Origin: Humulus lupulus
Lineage: Eukaryota > Streptophyta > Magnoliopsida > Rosales > Cannabaceae
Length of the DNA: 64,000 nucleotides
Assembly: GCF_963169125.1 (NCBI RefSeq)
Contig: NC_084801.1
Coordinates: forward strand, 116,091,061 to 116,155,060
Reading direction: 5' to 3'
The position numbers were made by a program, and so were the translations under genes. How positions within the stretch are numbered: position 1 is the stretch's first letter; every line of letters begins with the position of its first letter. The notes below the pieces were generated by a model. It was not told the DNA's origin. It made no database searches and saw nothing but the letters and a program-made list of their open reading frames with translations. Positions 33,001 to 43,741 of this stretch are shown piece after piece.

Positions 33001-33440
33001 CATAACTGGTCTGAACATTGGAGGGTGAAATCCTGCTGAGTGCTAAGGACTCCAAGTAAGTCAACTTATATTGTGTGGATGCAACATGAAACGATTATTG
33101 TATTGTATGTTAGTATATGAACACATGTACATATATACATTGTCGTAGAGAGTTGCTTAGAGACGTTAGTCTAGTGAGTGTTGATTTAGAAAATGTGAAC
33201 GGTAGATATCCGTCATATCCTAGACGGCTGATCCCCGTCACACTGCTTGATTTTATTATGTCCGACTCATTACTGCGACGAGTGGCCAAGAGGTGAGGAT
33301 TGCTGGTTAAACCTAGGGGCGCCAAAATGAATGGGACCTAGGGGCCCTCATGCTTACTGTAAATGTCGATTAATATCCTAAGAAATATTTGAAATGGTGT
33401 CCATTCTTGAAGGCTTTGCAAGGTCCGATGTGCCCACGCT
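30041..33440. other. Unclassified LTR-like repeat region, no gene
   Basis: 30041 onward (TGTTATCCCTGTTTCC) is GC-richer than its left flank and could be the true start of the E3 LTR. 30403 onward begins TGTAACGTCCTGCG, a typical gypsy LTR-like start, and runs through AT-rich sequence with a TA microsatellite (30946-30963) and a T-run (31803-31819). Near 30318-30375 there are short repeats of GGTAAATGAACCAGGGTCCT type. I find no matching second end, so I cannot define an element. A plausible reading is a long LTR nested in another LTR. Confidence 0.4.
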
Positions 33441-33574
33441 AGGGTGATAAGCTCAAGTGTCGAGATGCATAAACACATGCATCCAAGCATAAGTCTTCAA
33501 GGGCTGTCATGTGAGGGACTCGCCATGCAAGGCTACCCTATGTCTTGCTATGCGAGGCTGCCTTTTGTCGCGGC

Positions 33575-33815
33575 GTGCGAGGCTCCCACGTGCACCCTAG
33601 TACCCGAACATGGGTACCCCGAGGCACCACCCTCGCTATGCGAGGTTCAAGGCCAGCCTCCCACGCACACCCTAGTACCTGAACATGGGTACCCCGAGGC
33701 ACCACCCTCGCTATGCGAGGGTCAAGGCCAGCCTCCCACACGCACCCTGATACTCGAATATGGGTACCTTGAGGCACCACCCTCGCTATGCGAGGTTCAA
33801 GGCCAGCCTCCCGTG
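33575..33815 (+). repeat. 75-bp tandem repeat in E3 LTR (about 3 units)
   Basis: The unit from TACCCGAACATGGGTACC recurs at 33601, 33676 and 33751, exactly 75 bp apart, each followed by GAGGCACCACCCTCGCTATG. Because 75 is a multiple of three, a frame stays open across it and shows 25-residue repeats, but nothing else suggests a gene. It lies upstream of the TATA box, as enhancer-type repeats of LTRs often do. Confidence 0.9.
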
Positions 33816-34356
33816 CACCGCGTCTACGCGAAGCATCGTACCCAGCCGTCGTGTGATCCGCCTAGGCTAGCCTCGCTATGCAAGGGTGCAACCTCACTAT
33901 TTCTCATGTGTGCACCTTGTTCCGCCACAAACACTCCTCGTGCCTCGGTTTCTGATGAGATGTATAGTTTGGAGCCTCCTCGATATATGCACGAGGAACA
34001 CTTGAAAACACCAAACAGGTATGTCAAATAATCCTTAGGTGCCGAACATGAATTGATAAGGACAATTGGGTACAAGGTACGTGTACTGATATGGGATGTA
34101 CGATCATGAAGAGGATAGAGGTGGCCCGTAATCCGCACCAGACGAGTAGTGGCGGTACGAACTTGTACGGAGGGTGGAAGAACTCCCTGAGCACCCCCGA
34201 CCCTATACCAGAGTCGACAGTACTATGTCCTGCACCACTACTTTGGCATTGTCAGGGTAGACACCACTATGTCCTGAGCCACTACCCTGACCCTGTACTT
34301 GCATATGTCCATGTCCCCTGCGACCTACTTGTATCAGGGGGCCAATAGAGCCCACC

Positions 34357-34365
34357 TATAAATAG
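34357..34365 (+). promoter_or_regulatory. TATA box of the E3 LTR
   Basis: CACCTATAAATAGGTTTC about 190 bp before the LTR end is canonical in sequence and position. Confidence 0.6.
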
Positions 34366-34622
34366 GTTTCGACCCCTCAGGTTAAGGGGTTGGAAAACTG
34401 ATTGTAGGAGGAGACGTTTAAGAAATATATGATCTTTGTTCCATTGTTGTTCTGTATTTTCCTTCAAGTTCTTTCCAGGTTACTTCCAACTATCCTTCAC
34501 AATATAATTTGAGTTTTCTAACCTTGTATCGTTTAAGAGTTCTTATCGTCAACAGTTTGGCACTGTCTGTGGGAAGGATAAGTGTCAAGCCATTGTTCTT
34601 CCATTAGTTCCGGCAGGAAGAA

Positions 34623-36422
34623 ATGCCAAGACGTTCTAAACGACTGAGAGAGCCACGGGAGGTGGAGGTCCGCCTTGATGGAGATCAGCTGAAGGCCTCC
34701 ATGAAGAACCCTCCTCTGCCCAGAGATGTGGAGGCCCCAAAGGAACCCAAGGCTCACAAAGTAGAGAGGGAGGCTTCATCCCCGGCCGTACCTCCAGATA
34801 AGAATCATCCAAGGTCAACAGCTGCCCCTGCAAAAGATGTCAGCGAGTTCCCGCCCCCAAGGCCGCCACAGGTGCCAAACTCCGGCCGGCAGGATCTGGC
34901 CCCATCGATGCGCAGACCTGACAAGCATCCCCAGGTCCATTCCGTGAGCTCGAGTTCAAGGTCTCGATTCTATGAAGAGGAAATACGTGAACTGTGCCGC
35001 AAGAACCAAAGGCATGAAACCACCTTAGAGAACATGCAAGAGGTGTTGATTGGTCTGTTTCATGGGAAGTCAAACATATCTCTCCCTAAGCGAAAAGAGA
35101 GAGGCCAAGAGGGGGTAGAGACCACCATCCCAATAAATGATGGGAGGACTTGACTCTCCACCAGTAATACCCCTCGGGTGAAGCAGCACGAGCGTCCCGG
35201 ACCACTGAAGCAGCACAAACGTCCCGGACCACCGAAGCAGCCTCTGAGGCTAGAGCAGAAGAACAACGCTGGCCCTCACAACGACGTCGAAGTCACCTCA
35301 AGGAGGACACCCTCAGATCTACGATAGGAACTCAACAAGAAAAAGGCGGATAAAAGGACTACACCTCCTATAGCGCCTCGGGAAGGAAAAGGAAAGGGAG
35401 ATGCAAGCCAGTCCACGTTGAGAGACTCCTTGAAAAAGAGGAGACAAGACCTAGACACAGAGATGAGAAGCCTACGGAGCAAGATCATCACCGCATCTGA
35501 AGGACAAGCCGTCGAGGATGAGTTCGACCATGAATCGCCCTTCGTTAAGGAGATCCAAGCCATCCGGCTCCCAGTCAACTTCAAGGAGCCTCATATGACC
35601 CCCTATGAAGGATACACAGATCCTAAGTACCATTTGGACATGTTTAATGACCTGATGAGGTTAAGAGGGATTAGTAGCGGAGCCAGGTGCCATTGCTTTG
35701 TTGTCACGTTGAAAGGACCTGCGTACAAATGGTTCAAGAGACTTCGACCAGGGTCCATCAGGTCTTGGCAGTAGCTTTCTGATGAATTTCTCCAATAGCA
35801 TCATGTCATGCGTGATTACACAATGTCGGGCACCAGTCTTGCCAACGTGAAGTAGGGAGAAAATGAGAGTCTAAAGGGCTACATCCACAGGTTTAACATG
35901 GAGGCAGCCAAAGTAGGGAGCTTGATCCGCGAAGAGTTGAAAATGGCCATCACAGCCGGAGTGCGTCCGGGAAGCAAATTGTGGGATAATATGCTCAAAA
36001 GGGAAGTCACTGACCTAGATGACTTCTACGAAAGGGCACAAAAGTACATTCGTGTGGAGGATGGCCATGCGAACTTAAAGGCAGGAAAAAGTGAGTCCCA
36101 TGTGAAGCCCCCAGCCAATGAAGGGTCGAATGGAGCGAAGAAGAAGATGGCGTATGAAGGGTCGAGAGATGATCAACATAGAAGGACCAAACGCGGAAAC
36201 GACCATAGGCAAACGGGTTACACCTTCTATACGAGCCTGACAGACACCAGAGAGCATATCTACCTCACAAATAAGGACCGAGTTCCCTTCAAAAGGCCCC
36301 CACCAATGAGAAAGGACCGGTCCAAGGGGGACCCTAGCAAATACTGTCAATACCACAAGGATATCGGCCATACCACGATAGAATGTACCCATTTGAAGGA
36401 AGAAATTGAAGAGCTCATCTGA
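34623..36422 (+). pseudogene. E3 gag, six stops
   Basis: The start MPRRSKRLREPREVEVRL lies 69 bp inside the LTR end. An N-terminal basic/proline-rich part and a helical stretch (EEEIRELCRKNQRHETTLEN) lead, after stops at 35151-35153 (TGA) and 35325-35327 (TAG), to the gag domain (EPHMTPYEGYTDPKYHLDMF, then LKGPAYKWFKRLRPGSI). Stops at 35772, 35796 and 35853 (all TAG) interrupt it. NMEAAKVGSLIREELK and the knuckle CQYHKDIGHTTIEC follow, ending at TGA 36420-36422. All pieces are in one frame, so the damage is by point change rather than indels. Confidence 0.88.
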
Positions 36423-37475
36423 AGGGGACACCTAAGCCGATATGTCAGAAGGGAGAAGCAGAAATCGGAGGACGTGCCGGTGATACCCCGGACACAAGGA
36501 GGAGCCCCAGAGATACAAGGAGAGGTGAGAATGATCTTCAGAGGTCCGGGGTTTGGGGGAGAGTCCAGGAAGGGTCGAGACAGGTACGCTAGAGAAGCCA
36601 GACGGAGTCCACCACCGTGTGTCATGAGTTTGGAGCAGCGACCCCCGAAAAGCTTTAAGGGAGAAAATGACTCAATCACTTTCATAGAGGAGGATGCACG
36701 AGGGATGCACTTTCCCCATAATGATCCTTTGGTGTTGACAGTTCAGTTGGCCAACATGCGGGTGCATCGGGTCCTCGTAGATAACGGAAGTTCCGTAGAG
36801 ATCTTATATCGCCCCGCCTTGGAGAAGATGGGTTTGGGCGTCAGACACTTGAAACCCTGTCAATCCTCCTTATACGGATTCACGAGGGACTCGACACAAC
36901 CCTTAGGGGTGATCGAATTGGCACTCACCATGGGAGAACAACCCCAACAGACCACAGTCATGGCAAACTTCATCGTAGTAGATTGTGCTTCAACTTTCAA
37001 TGCGGTATTGGGGAGACCCTCCGTAAGAGAATTGAAAGCGATCAATTCAATATATCACCTCGCCGTCAAGTTCCCAACTCTTGGTGGAGTAGCGAGTATG
37101 AAAGGAGAACAAAGAGAGGCAAGGGAGTGTTACAACACCTCCATTCGCACGTTTGTGAAACTGCGAGAACCGATGGCGATGGTGGTGCATGGGGGTGCAA
37201 ACCCGCAGGAACTAGACCCCAGAATCATGGAGGAGGCAGGGGCTGAACCTGTGGAGGAGGTAGAGGAGATCATGGTGATCGAAGAGCCATTGCGAAAGTT
37301 GAAGGTGGGAAAAAGCCTTCAAAGTGACGTGAAGGAGAAGTTGGTGAGGTTTTTGAAGGACAATCTGGATGTATTTGCTTGGAGTCACGAAGACATGGTA
37401 GGAATAGATCTAGCCATCATGTGCCACCATTTGAATATCGCCTCCGAGGCAAGGCCTGTCAGACAGAAAACATGA
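36423..37475 (+). pseudogene. E3 protease and linker
   Basis: It continues the gag frame. The active-site loop is VLVDNGSSVEILYRP (DNG), preceded by EDARGMHFPHNDPLVLTVQL and followed by FIVVDCASTFNAVLGRPSV. A long acidic linker (EEAGAEPVEEVEEIMVIEEP) leads to the N-terminal part of RT (DNLDVFAWSHEDMVGID). It ends at TGA 37473-37475, where E1, E2 and E4 read on; the stop fits a CGA-to-TGA change. Confidence 0.88.
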
Positions 37476-39599
37476 GTGCTTGACTCAGAGAGGTACGCAT
37501 CCTTAAAGGAGGAGGTGGACAAGTTGAAGGCTAATGGGTTCATCCGTGAATCCTTCTATCCTGTATGGGTGTCGAACCCAGTGCTAGTCCCGAAACCGAA
37601 TGGAAAATGGAGGACTTGCATTGACTTCTCAAACCTCAATAAGGCTTGTCCTAAGGACAGTTTTTCGCTTCCAAGGATAGATCAGCTGGTGGATGCAACG
37701 GCCGGGCACGAGTTACTTAGCTTTATCGATGCCTACTCTGGATACAACCAGATACCTATGAACCCAGCCAACGAAGAGCATACATCATTTATAACGGATA
37801 AAGGGCTCTACTGTTATAAGGTGATGCCTTTCGGATTAAAGAACGCGGGTGCCACCTATCAGAGATTGGTGAACAAAATGTTCGCTAACCAGATAGGGAG
37901 GAACATGGAGGTATACGTTGACGATAAGCTGGTGAAGACCAAAAATGCCGCAGAACTCAACAAAGACCTAGGAGAGATGTTTGACACACTTAGGAAGTAC
38001 CGAATGAAGTTGAATCCACTCAAGTGCACTTTCGGTGTATCCTTGGGAAAGTTCTTAGGTTTCATGGTCAACTCTAGAGGCATCAAAACTAATCCTGATA
38101 AGATAAAGGCCCTAATAGAAATGAGCCCACCCAAGAACAAGAAGGAGGTGCAATGTCTAACGGGATGGGTGACAGCCCTTAATAGATTCATCTCGAGGTC
38201 TACGGACAAGTGCCTCCCTTTCTTCAATATCCTAAACGGTAGCAAAAAGTTCGCTTGGGATGAAGAATATGAGGATGATTTTGTCAAGCTGAAGGAACAC
38301 TTAGGGAAGCCACCCTTGTTGACAAAATCTGAAAGGGGCGAAAGGTTATACTTATACTTGGCAGTATCCGAGCATGCCATAAGTGCTGCCCTGGTTAAAG
38401 GAGAGAAGAAACACCAGCAACCTATGTACTACGTCAGTAAATGGTTAGTAGATGCGGAAAACCGATACCCAGAGATAGAGAACTTGGCATACACGTTAGT
38501 TGTGGCTTCAAGGAAGTTGAGGCCCTATTTCCATACCCATGCTATCGAAGTACTCACCAATAGCCCTTTAAGGCAGGTCTTGCATAAACCTGAAACCTCG
38601 GGGAGACTGATGAAGTGGTCGATCGAGTTGAGTCAATTCGACATCGCTTATACCCCAAGGACCTCCATCAATGGGCAAGTGCTCGTAGACTTCATAGTGG
38701 AATTCACCTATCGACCAAATGGAGGGGGAGATGAAGAAGAGGGACAGTCAGTCATAGAAGGAGAGCCAAGGAGTTCTGAAGAATGGAGCCTGAATGTGGA
38801 TGGAGCATCCAACGAAGGAGGATCTGGAGCAAGCATCGTGATGACTAGACCTGAAGGACACAGGATGTACTGCGTGATACGGTTTGGGTTCGAAGCCTTG
38901 AACAATGAGGCAGAATACGAAGCGCTTCTAGTAGGGTTGCGGTTGGCCCAGGGGCTAAAGGTAACACATCTACACATCTTTAGTGACTCACAGTTGGTGG
39001 TATTCCAGGTGAAGGGTGAGTATCAAGCGAGGGGTCCCAAGATGGCTGCATACTTGGAAAAGGTAAAAGGCTATTTGGGGCAGTTGGTGGAGTATAGCAT
39101 AGAGAAAATCCCGAGAGAGAGGAATACCCATGCTGATGCCCTCGTGAAGCTGGCTTCCACTAAAGATGGGGATACCCTTGAATCAATGCCTGTGGAATAC
39201 TTACCAAGGCCAAGCATTGTTAATTCAGACCTTCACATGGTCAGCATCCCAAAGGAGTCATGGGCCAACCCGATTATAAGCTACTTGAAGGATGGAGTTA
39301 TGCCAACAGACAAGAGAGAGGCTCGAAGGCTAGTATATAAGGTAGCCCGATACACCTTGGTAGATGGGATCTTATACAAGAGAGGGTTTTTTGTGCCACT
39401 TGTGCGATGTGTTGATGAGGAAGAGGCTGTGAAGGTACTATATGAAATACATGAGGGTGAATGCGGCAACCATGCAAGTGGACCATCCACAGCTCGAAAA
39501 GCCATGAGGCAATGGTACTACTGGCCCTCCATGGAGAGGGATGAAAATGATTTCGCAAGGAAATGTGACAAATGCCAGAGGCACGTAAACTACTCCTGA
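37476..39599 (+). pseudogene. E3 reverse transcriptase, RNase H and integrase N-terminus (707 open codons)
   Basis: This is the best preserved pol in the window. RT carries VLVPKPNGKWRTCIDFS, FSLPRIDQLVDATAGH, MPFGLKNAGATYQRLVN and an intact YVDD box (MEVYVDDKLVKTK, near residue 150). The connection has LYLYLAVSEHAISAALV. RNase H has LNVDGASNEGGSGASIV, NNEAEYEALLVGL, HIFSDSQLVVFQVK and RNTHADALVKLA, so its four acidic positions are present. The integrase zinc domain begins with HEGECGNHASG and CDKCQRH, ending at TGA 39597-39599. It is part of a gag-pol polyprotein, so the first codon shown is not a natural start. Confidence 0.94.
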
Positions 39600-40498
39600 A
39601 AACCCCTGAATGAATTAACTAGCATGACCAAGCCTTGGCCCTTTGCTATCTGGGGGATAGACTTGATTGGCACCCTTCCCCCAAGTAGAGGTGGAGCAAA
39701 GTACGCGGTAGTAGCCGTAGATTACTTCACAAGTGGGTTGAAGCGGAACCTCTAGTGAAGATAACGGCCAAGCAGATCACCACCTTTGTAAACAAATTCA
39801 TTGTCTGTAGATATGAAGTGCCCTACAAAATTATTTCTAACAACGGCACCCAGTTTGAAGGGGAAACGTTCGCGGAGTACTGTAGGGAAAGAGGGATAAG
39901 GAGAAGTTTCTCAGCTGTTGTGCATCCACAGACCAATGGGCAGGTGAAAGCCATTAACAAAATCCTTAAGAAGAACTTAAAAACAACGCTAGAGAAGATG
40001 AAAGGGGCTTGGGTCGAGGAGTTACCTGATGTGCTTTGGGTCTACAGAACCACTCCGCGCACAACCACTGGAGAGACCCCTTTCTCCATAGCATATGGAT
40101 GTGAGGCTGTCCTCCCGATTGAGATGAAGGTTAACTCCTACAGGATACAGGCATACGAGGACCAGGTCAACCATGCGGCAATGGCCGAAAGCTTGGACAT
40201 GCTAGAAGAAATAAGGGAAAAGGCACAAATGAGAGTGGTGGTATACCAGCAATAGGCAGCAAGGTACTACAACTCGAGGGTGCGAGAGAGAACATTCAGA
40301 GTGGGCGACCTGGTATTAAGAACAGTACTCCCCAACACGCGAGACCCGGGGGCGGGGGTGCTTAGGGCGAACTGGGAAAGGCCCTACCAAGTCGCTCAAT
40401 ACATACCACCAAACACCTATAAGCTGGCGTGCATGGATGACACCGTCATACCTCGAGCATGGAATGCGGAACACCTCAAGAAGTACTACCAGTAAGAC
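39600..40498 (+). pseudogene. E3 integrase core and C-terminus, catalytic residues changed
   Basis: WGIDLIGTLPPSRGGAKYAV gives the first catalytic aspartate. Near 39731 one base is missing from an A-run and the frame shifts. The next motif reads ISNNGTQFEGETF, with asparagine where integrase needs its second aspartate. The third motif reads TNGQVKAINKILKK, with lysine in place of glutamate. Both fit single G-to-A changes. A TAG at 40253-40255 interrupts the C-terminal part, which ends AWNAEHLKKYYQ with TAA at 40493-40495. Catalysis is lost three ways. Confidence 0.9.
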
Positions 40499-40941
40499 TT
40501 CCACATCCGATGCAAGCAGTATATGTGTTTAGTTTGTTGCATGTTATGTTAGCTTAGTAGACAAGAATCAAAGAGGTTGCCAAGATAACCTCCCAAGTAG
40601 ATGTAAACTTTTCATATATATCGTTGTAACCTGCTTACTATGAATGAAACTGTTCACAATTTTGCATGTTATTTTTCTTCTCTATGTGAGCATCAACCAA
40701 AGTGCCTGCTAAAATAAATTTCACCAAGCACTTGGGGGGTAAGACAGGAGGCACGAGTATAAGCAAAAAAATAATCTCTTATATTCAAAAGGATTAGCTA
40801 CCCTTATGAATATCAAATGAATAGTTTAAAAGGATGACCTCCAACCAAAGGCCGACACCCCAGGGGGTGAGGCCGTAAGGAAGGAATCTCCCAATAAGTT
40901 TAGAACGGCCTTTAAGCCGGCTAGCCAAAAAGGGTCCTACA
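40499..40941 (+). other. E3 post-pol region, non-coding
   Basis: It contains GCACTTGGGGGGTAAGAC (40728-40745), like the post-pol G-tract of E2. It ends where copia sequence begins. No antisense gene is visible, because the element is cut here. Confidence 0.5.
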
Positions 40942-41040
40942 ATGAAGATAGCGTCAGAACAGAACCTAGCTGACTCGTTTACCGAGAAACTTCCTGCTAA
41001 ACTGTTTGAGGGTCACGTACGAAATATGGGATTAAAATAA
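40942..41040 (+). pseudogene. Ty1/copia pol C-terminus (RNase H tail)
   Basis: The frame reads IASEQNLADSFTEKLPAKLF then HVRNMGLK and a TAA at 41038-41040. The pattern 'NLAD-x-(F/L)TK' followed by a short tail is the usual C-terminus of plant copia polyproteins. Everything upstream of 40942 is E3, so only about 33 codons remain. Confidence 0.75.
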
Positions 41041-41054
41041 ATGCCTCGTTTGCT

Positions 41055-41073
41055 TTAAGGGAAAGTGGAAGAT
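41055..41073 (+). other. Copia polypurine tract
   Basis: TTAAGGGAAAGTGGAAGAT lies directly before the LTR start, as expected for the plus-strand primer. Confidence 0.55.
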
Positions 41074-41680
41074 TGTAAGGGTTGGTGCCCTAAAAGCATG
41101 TAATAAGACATTTTTTTTATTGAAATTAAATAAAAATACATTTACCATATAATTGAATGTTTGAATTATTATTTAATAATTAAAAATATAAGAAAATTCC
41201 ATATTCATTAATGAGAGTATGATCATGTATGAGTACCAGAGGATTAAGATCATAGATAATAAATAAAATTGTCAGAAATGTATTAAAGTATGAAATATTT
41301 AATTGATGGTTGCTAGTACGATTTACTAACCATTATTTTGATAATGGATGTGATCTAGATCCAGATTGCTGATGGGGATATATATATCTTAGTAAATTTA
41401 CTTTATATAATTAGATTATATATGAATGAATCGATGTGAATTAATTTGTTTATAAACACACCATTTTCCATAAAGATTTAATTCATATCAAAATGATGAT
41501 CATATGTGGAGCTGTCTAAATCCTGAGTAGACAAATTTCATGTCTATTGGATTTTTCGATTCACTCGTTAAGGTCTTTTAGAATAATGAGGCTAGTGACT
41601 TTTGTTTTGGAGATTCAATAGTATAAACAGTTAGGAACATGATCTTACAAGAATGAAAGCCAAGCTTTCCTAACTAATTA
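41074..41680 (+). repeat. Ty1/copia 3' LTR, interrupted by E6
   Basis: It starts TGTAAGGGTTGGTGCCCTAA, a familiar plant copia LTR opening, 33 bp after the pol stop. It runs to 41680, where the E6 LTR begins. Its remaining end is not seen elsewhere in the window. Confidence 0.75.
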
Positions 41681-42529
41681 TGTTGATGCCGTTTCGTCAA
41701 CTTAGAATAGAAGAGCACTAAACACAGAATTAGGAAAATCAATAAAAACTCACGATATTTTAAATGGTTCAACAGTTAAAATCTTCCTAATCCACAAGTC
41801 AATATTATTGAATGGTAGATTCTCTCAAAGCTTTTAGAAATAAATTTTCGCAGAGTATTCACAGTACCAAATTCAGCGTATCTACAAATGAATTTCTCCA
41901 GTCTAATTATAGGCTAGTTTACAAAATATCTTCCCCCTTATTTCGGGAAGTTATAAATCAAATTTCAAATAAATAAAAATAAATGCATTAATTACATAAT
42001 ATCCCATGATAATCGGGATTCATTATCAGATTACAACAAATCCCTAAGAAATAGGGATTTTCAAATAGTAATCGTATTTAAACTAGAATATCGACCTCGC
42101 GATTATCGATCTTGAACATTTAACTTACATACTTTCGAGATCAACCAACATCACGAGCTCGTCATTTTGATTAGCCTTATCTTTAGCAAGTAACTTTATC
42201 GAGATCATCATCTTCGAGCTCGCAATGCCCAGGCTCGAACCATCCTGACTAATACTCAATCACCAATACAAACAAATCAGGAATTTATACAAGTGTTGAA
42301 CCCTTGTAGTTGTAGCTTCGAGCTTTATTTTTAACCTTGAAACATCTTCGAAACCACACATAGTTCTGAGCTTACCAATTCCATCGTCGTGTTCTTAATA
42401 CCAAGCGAGACTGTCAAACCCAATCCGCGTAAATGCTGATGATATGGCACACTTGCTTATTTCGAGCTTACATTTTACGAGCCTGTCTTTCGAGACCATA
42501 ATTTCTATTCTCGAAATTTAGGTGTAACA
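41681..42529 (-). repeat. E6 3' LTR (849 bp)
   Basis: The plus strand starts TGTTGATGCCGTTTCGTCAA and ends TTTAGGTGTAACA. Like E1 it has ACGATATTTTAAATGGTTCA-type sequence near its U5 and a degenerate TATA (AATTATAGGC near 41900). CGAG-rich U3 sequence (TCGAGCTTAC, CGAGACCAT) resembles that of E1. Confidence 0.85.
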
Positions 42530-42540
42530 TTTCCCCCCTC
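42530..42540 (-). other. E6 polypurine tract
   Basis: The minus strand reads GAGGGGGGAAA immediately before TGTTACACC, the LTR start. Confidence 0.75.
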
Positions 42541-42804
42541 AAAAGTGTTGGTTTGAATCCTATGAGATGGAAACTTTTGAACTTTACTTTTCAAAAAACG
42601 TGCCACCTAACACACTCGAGTATGGACACACGTCACTTGGGGATTGCACACCCAGAGTACTTAAGTACTCCCAATCTCTACCCACATCCTTTCATATATC
42701 CCTTTTTTGCCGCCAATATTATAACTAAACCCCATCCGTCAGATCGTTCCTTAACCCAAACCAAAGGCCCAGATCAATTCGACCTTTGACATCCCCTGGG
42801 ACGT

Positions 42805-42819
42805 ATATATATATATGCC
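42805..42819 (+). promoter_or_regulatory. Possible promoter of an E6 antisense gene
   Basis: GTATATATATATATGCCCTT followed by a CT-rich leader (CTTCTTCTTCATCACTCCC) sits about 275 bp inside the polypurine tract, like the TA-rich boxes of E4 and E2. The gene body is cut off by E4. Confidence 0.3.
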
Positions 42820-42917
42820 CTTCTTCTTCATCACTCCCATTCTAACTATCAGATAAAGGAAAAAATCGAACCAGGGCCTTATTTTTTTTTTCTTTGCATG
42901 TTCTCCAAACCGAAGAG

Positions 42918-43506
42918 TGTTGACCCCCAAATTGGTCAACGACACGGAGTCAGATAAAAAATATAAAAGGTGATGAAAATTCAAATGGAAAAGTAAATGA
43001 CACAAACGATTTATAGTGGTTCGGCCCCAATTGGATGGTAATGACCTACGTCCACTTAGTGTTCTTATTGGTTTGGAGTCCCAATACTGTGATCAGTGAA
43101 CTAGGTTTCACGAGTTTCATAAGCCTTGGGAGAATTACAACTTCGGTGAATAATCACACCCTAATTTTCTCTCAGGATTCAAAGATCGAAAAGTCAAAAG
43201 TCCTTTTCCTTGAGCCCTTTGATTCTTATTTATAGGCTCAAGAAGGTTACATGGGCCAGTGGGCCTTAAGTACAATTAAGACTTGCGTATCTAGGAAATA
43301 AAAGAAATTACAATTAATGCATAATTATAGAACTGCATAAATAAGGGAAAGTATACGACCAGGCTGGTCGCACATAAGTATGATGCTTGTTAAACCAATA
43401 ACTTTCTGGCCGATGGCCGAGCAGGATATATTCATTTAAAGTCGCATGTGTCTGCCACGCATAGGTTAATCCTGCCACCTCATCATGGGCCATTTTTGGG
43501 TAAACA
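42918..43506 (-). repeat. E4 3' LTR (589 bp)
   Basis: The plus strand runs from TGTTGACCCCCAAATTGGTC to TTTTTGGGTAAACA. A TATA box (complement of CTTATTTATAGGCTC, 43226-43240) is placed as in the other LTRs. The polypurine tract abuts it on the right. Confidence 0.88.
43230..43237 (-). promoter_or_regulatory. TATA box of the E4 LTR
   Basis: The minus strand reads GCCTATAAATAAGAATC, about 310 bp from the U5 end. Confidence 0.5.
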
Positions 43507-43519
43507 TTTGCCCCCTAAG
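43507..43519 (-). other. E4 polypurine tract
   Basis: The complement reads CTTAGGGGGCAAA directly before TGTTTACCC. E2 carries the identical 13 bases at 25743-25755, which supports both LTR boundaries. Confidence 0.85.
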
Positions 43520-43723
43520 TTTATTTTACGGCGACCAGCATAAAATAAACTTAGACAACCGACCTTTCATATGCCTTGTCAAATATGTCAGAGTCGTCCA
43601 TGCCTTCTCAAAAAAGGCAACCAATCATATCATTGCAGTTTCCCAAAAGTGGTTTTACGACTATTACGCTTACCCATGCCTCAAAAAATCACCCCTCATG
43701 ATTACCTCTGTAACCGTACTTTG

Positions 43724-43741
43724 ACCAATATATATATATAG
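43724..43741 (+). promoter_or_regulatory. TATA-like box for the E4 antisense gene
   Basis: CCAATATATATATATAGTCC precedes a CT-rich leader (TTTACCTTTTACCTTTTAC) about 790 bp upstream of the predicted start at 44525, a spacing like that in E2. Confidence 0.4.

Larger units (their letters stand above)
33440..34554 (+). repeat. 5' LTR of E3 (left boundary undetermined)
   Basis: The right end ATCGTCAACA at 34545-34554 followed by GTTTGGCACTGTCTGTGGG parallels the LTR/primer-site junction of E2 (CCAACA then GTTTGGTGC). A TATA box is at 34357-34365. No 3' LTR remains in the window, so the left end cannot be fixed. It may lie near 33440 or as far as 30041. Confidence 0.6.
34623..40960 (+). mobile_element. 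E3: Ty3/gypsy Tat-like internal region, 3' LTR missing
   Basis: Gag-pol from 34623 to 40498 stays in essentially one frame to about 39730, with stops but one frameshift. The post-pol region ends at a junction with a copia fragment near 40942, so the antisense region, polypurine tract and 3' LTR of this element are not seen. Protein motifs are close to E2 and E4 but clearly a different family. Confidence 0.9.
41681..42917 (-). mobile_element. E6: 3' end of a minus-strand gypsy element of the E1 family
   Basis: It consists of an LTR (41681-42529), a polypurine tract (42530-42540) and 377 bp of internal sequence, cut by E4 at 42917/42918. Because a polypurine tract abuts the LTR it is a true 3' end rather than a solo LTR. 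Its LTR has the same termini as the E1 LTR. Confidence 0.8.

Noticed and set aside
33444..34031. 196-codon frame with 25-residue repeats as a possible protein gene
   Set aside because: It lies in the E3 LTR upstream of the TATA box, the repeat length explains the openness, and there is no recognisable domain or splice structure.
41681..42529. First read as a solo LTR
   Set aside because: A polypurine tract directly adjoins it at 42530-42540 and internal sequence follows to 42917, so it is the 3' LTR of an element interrupted by E4.
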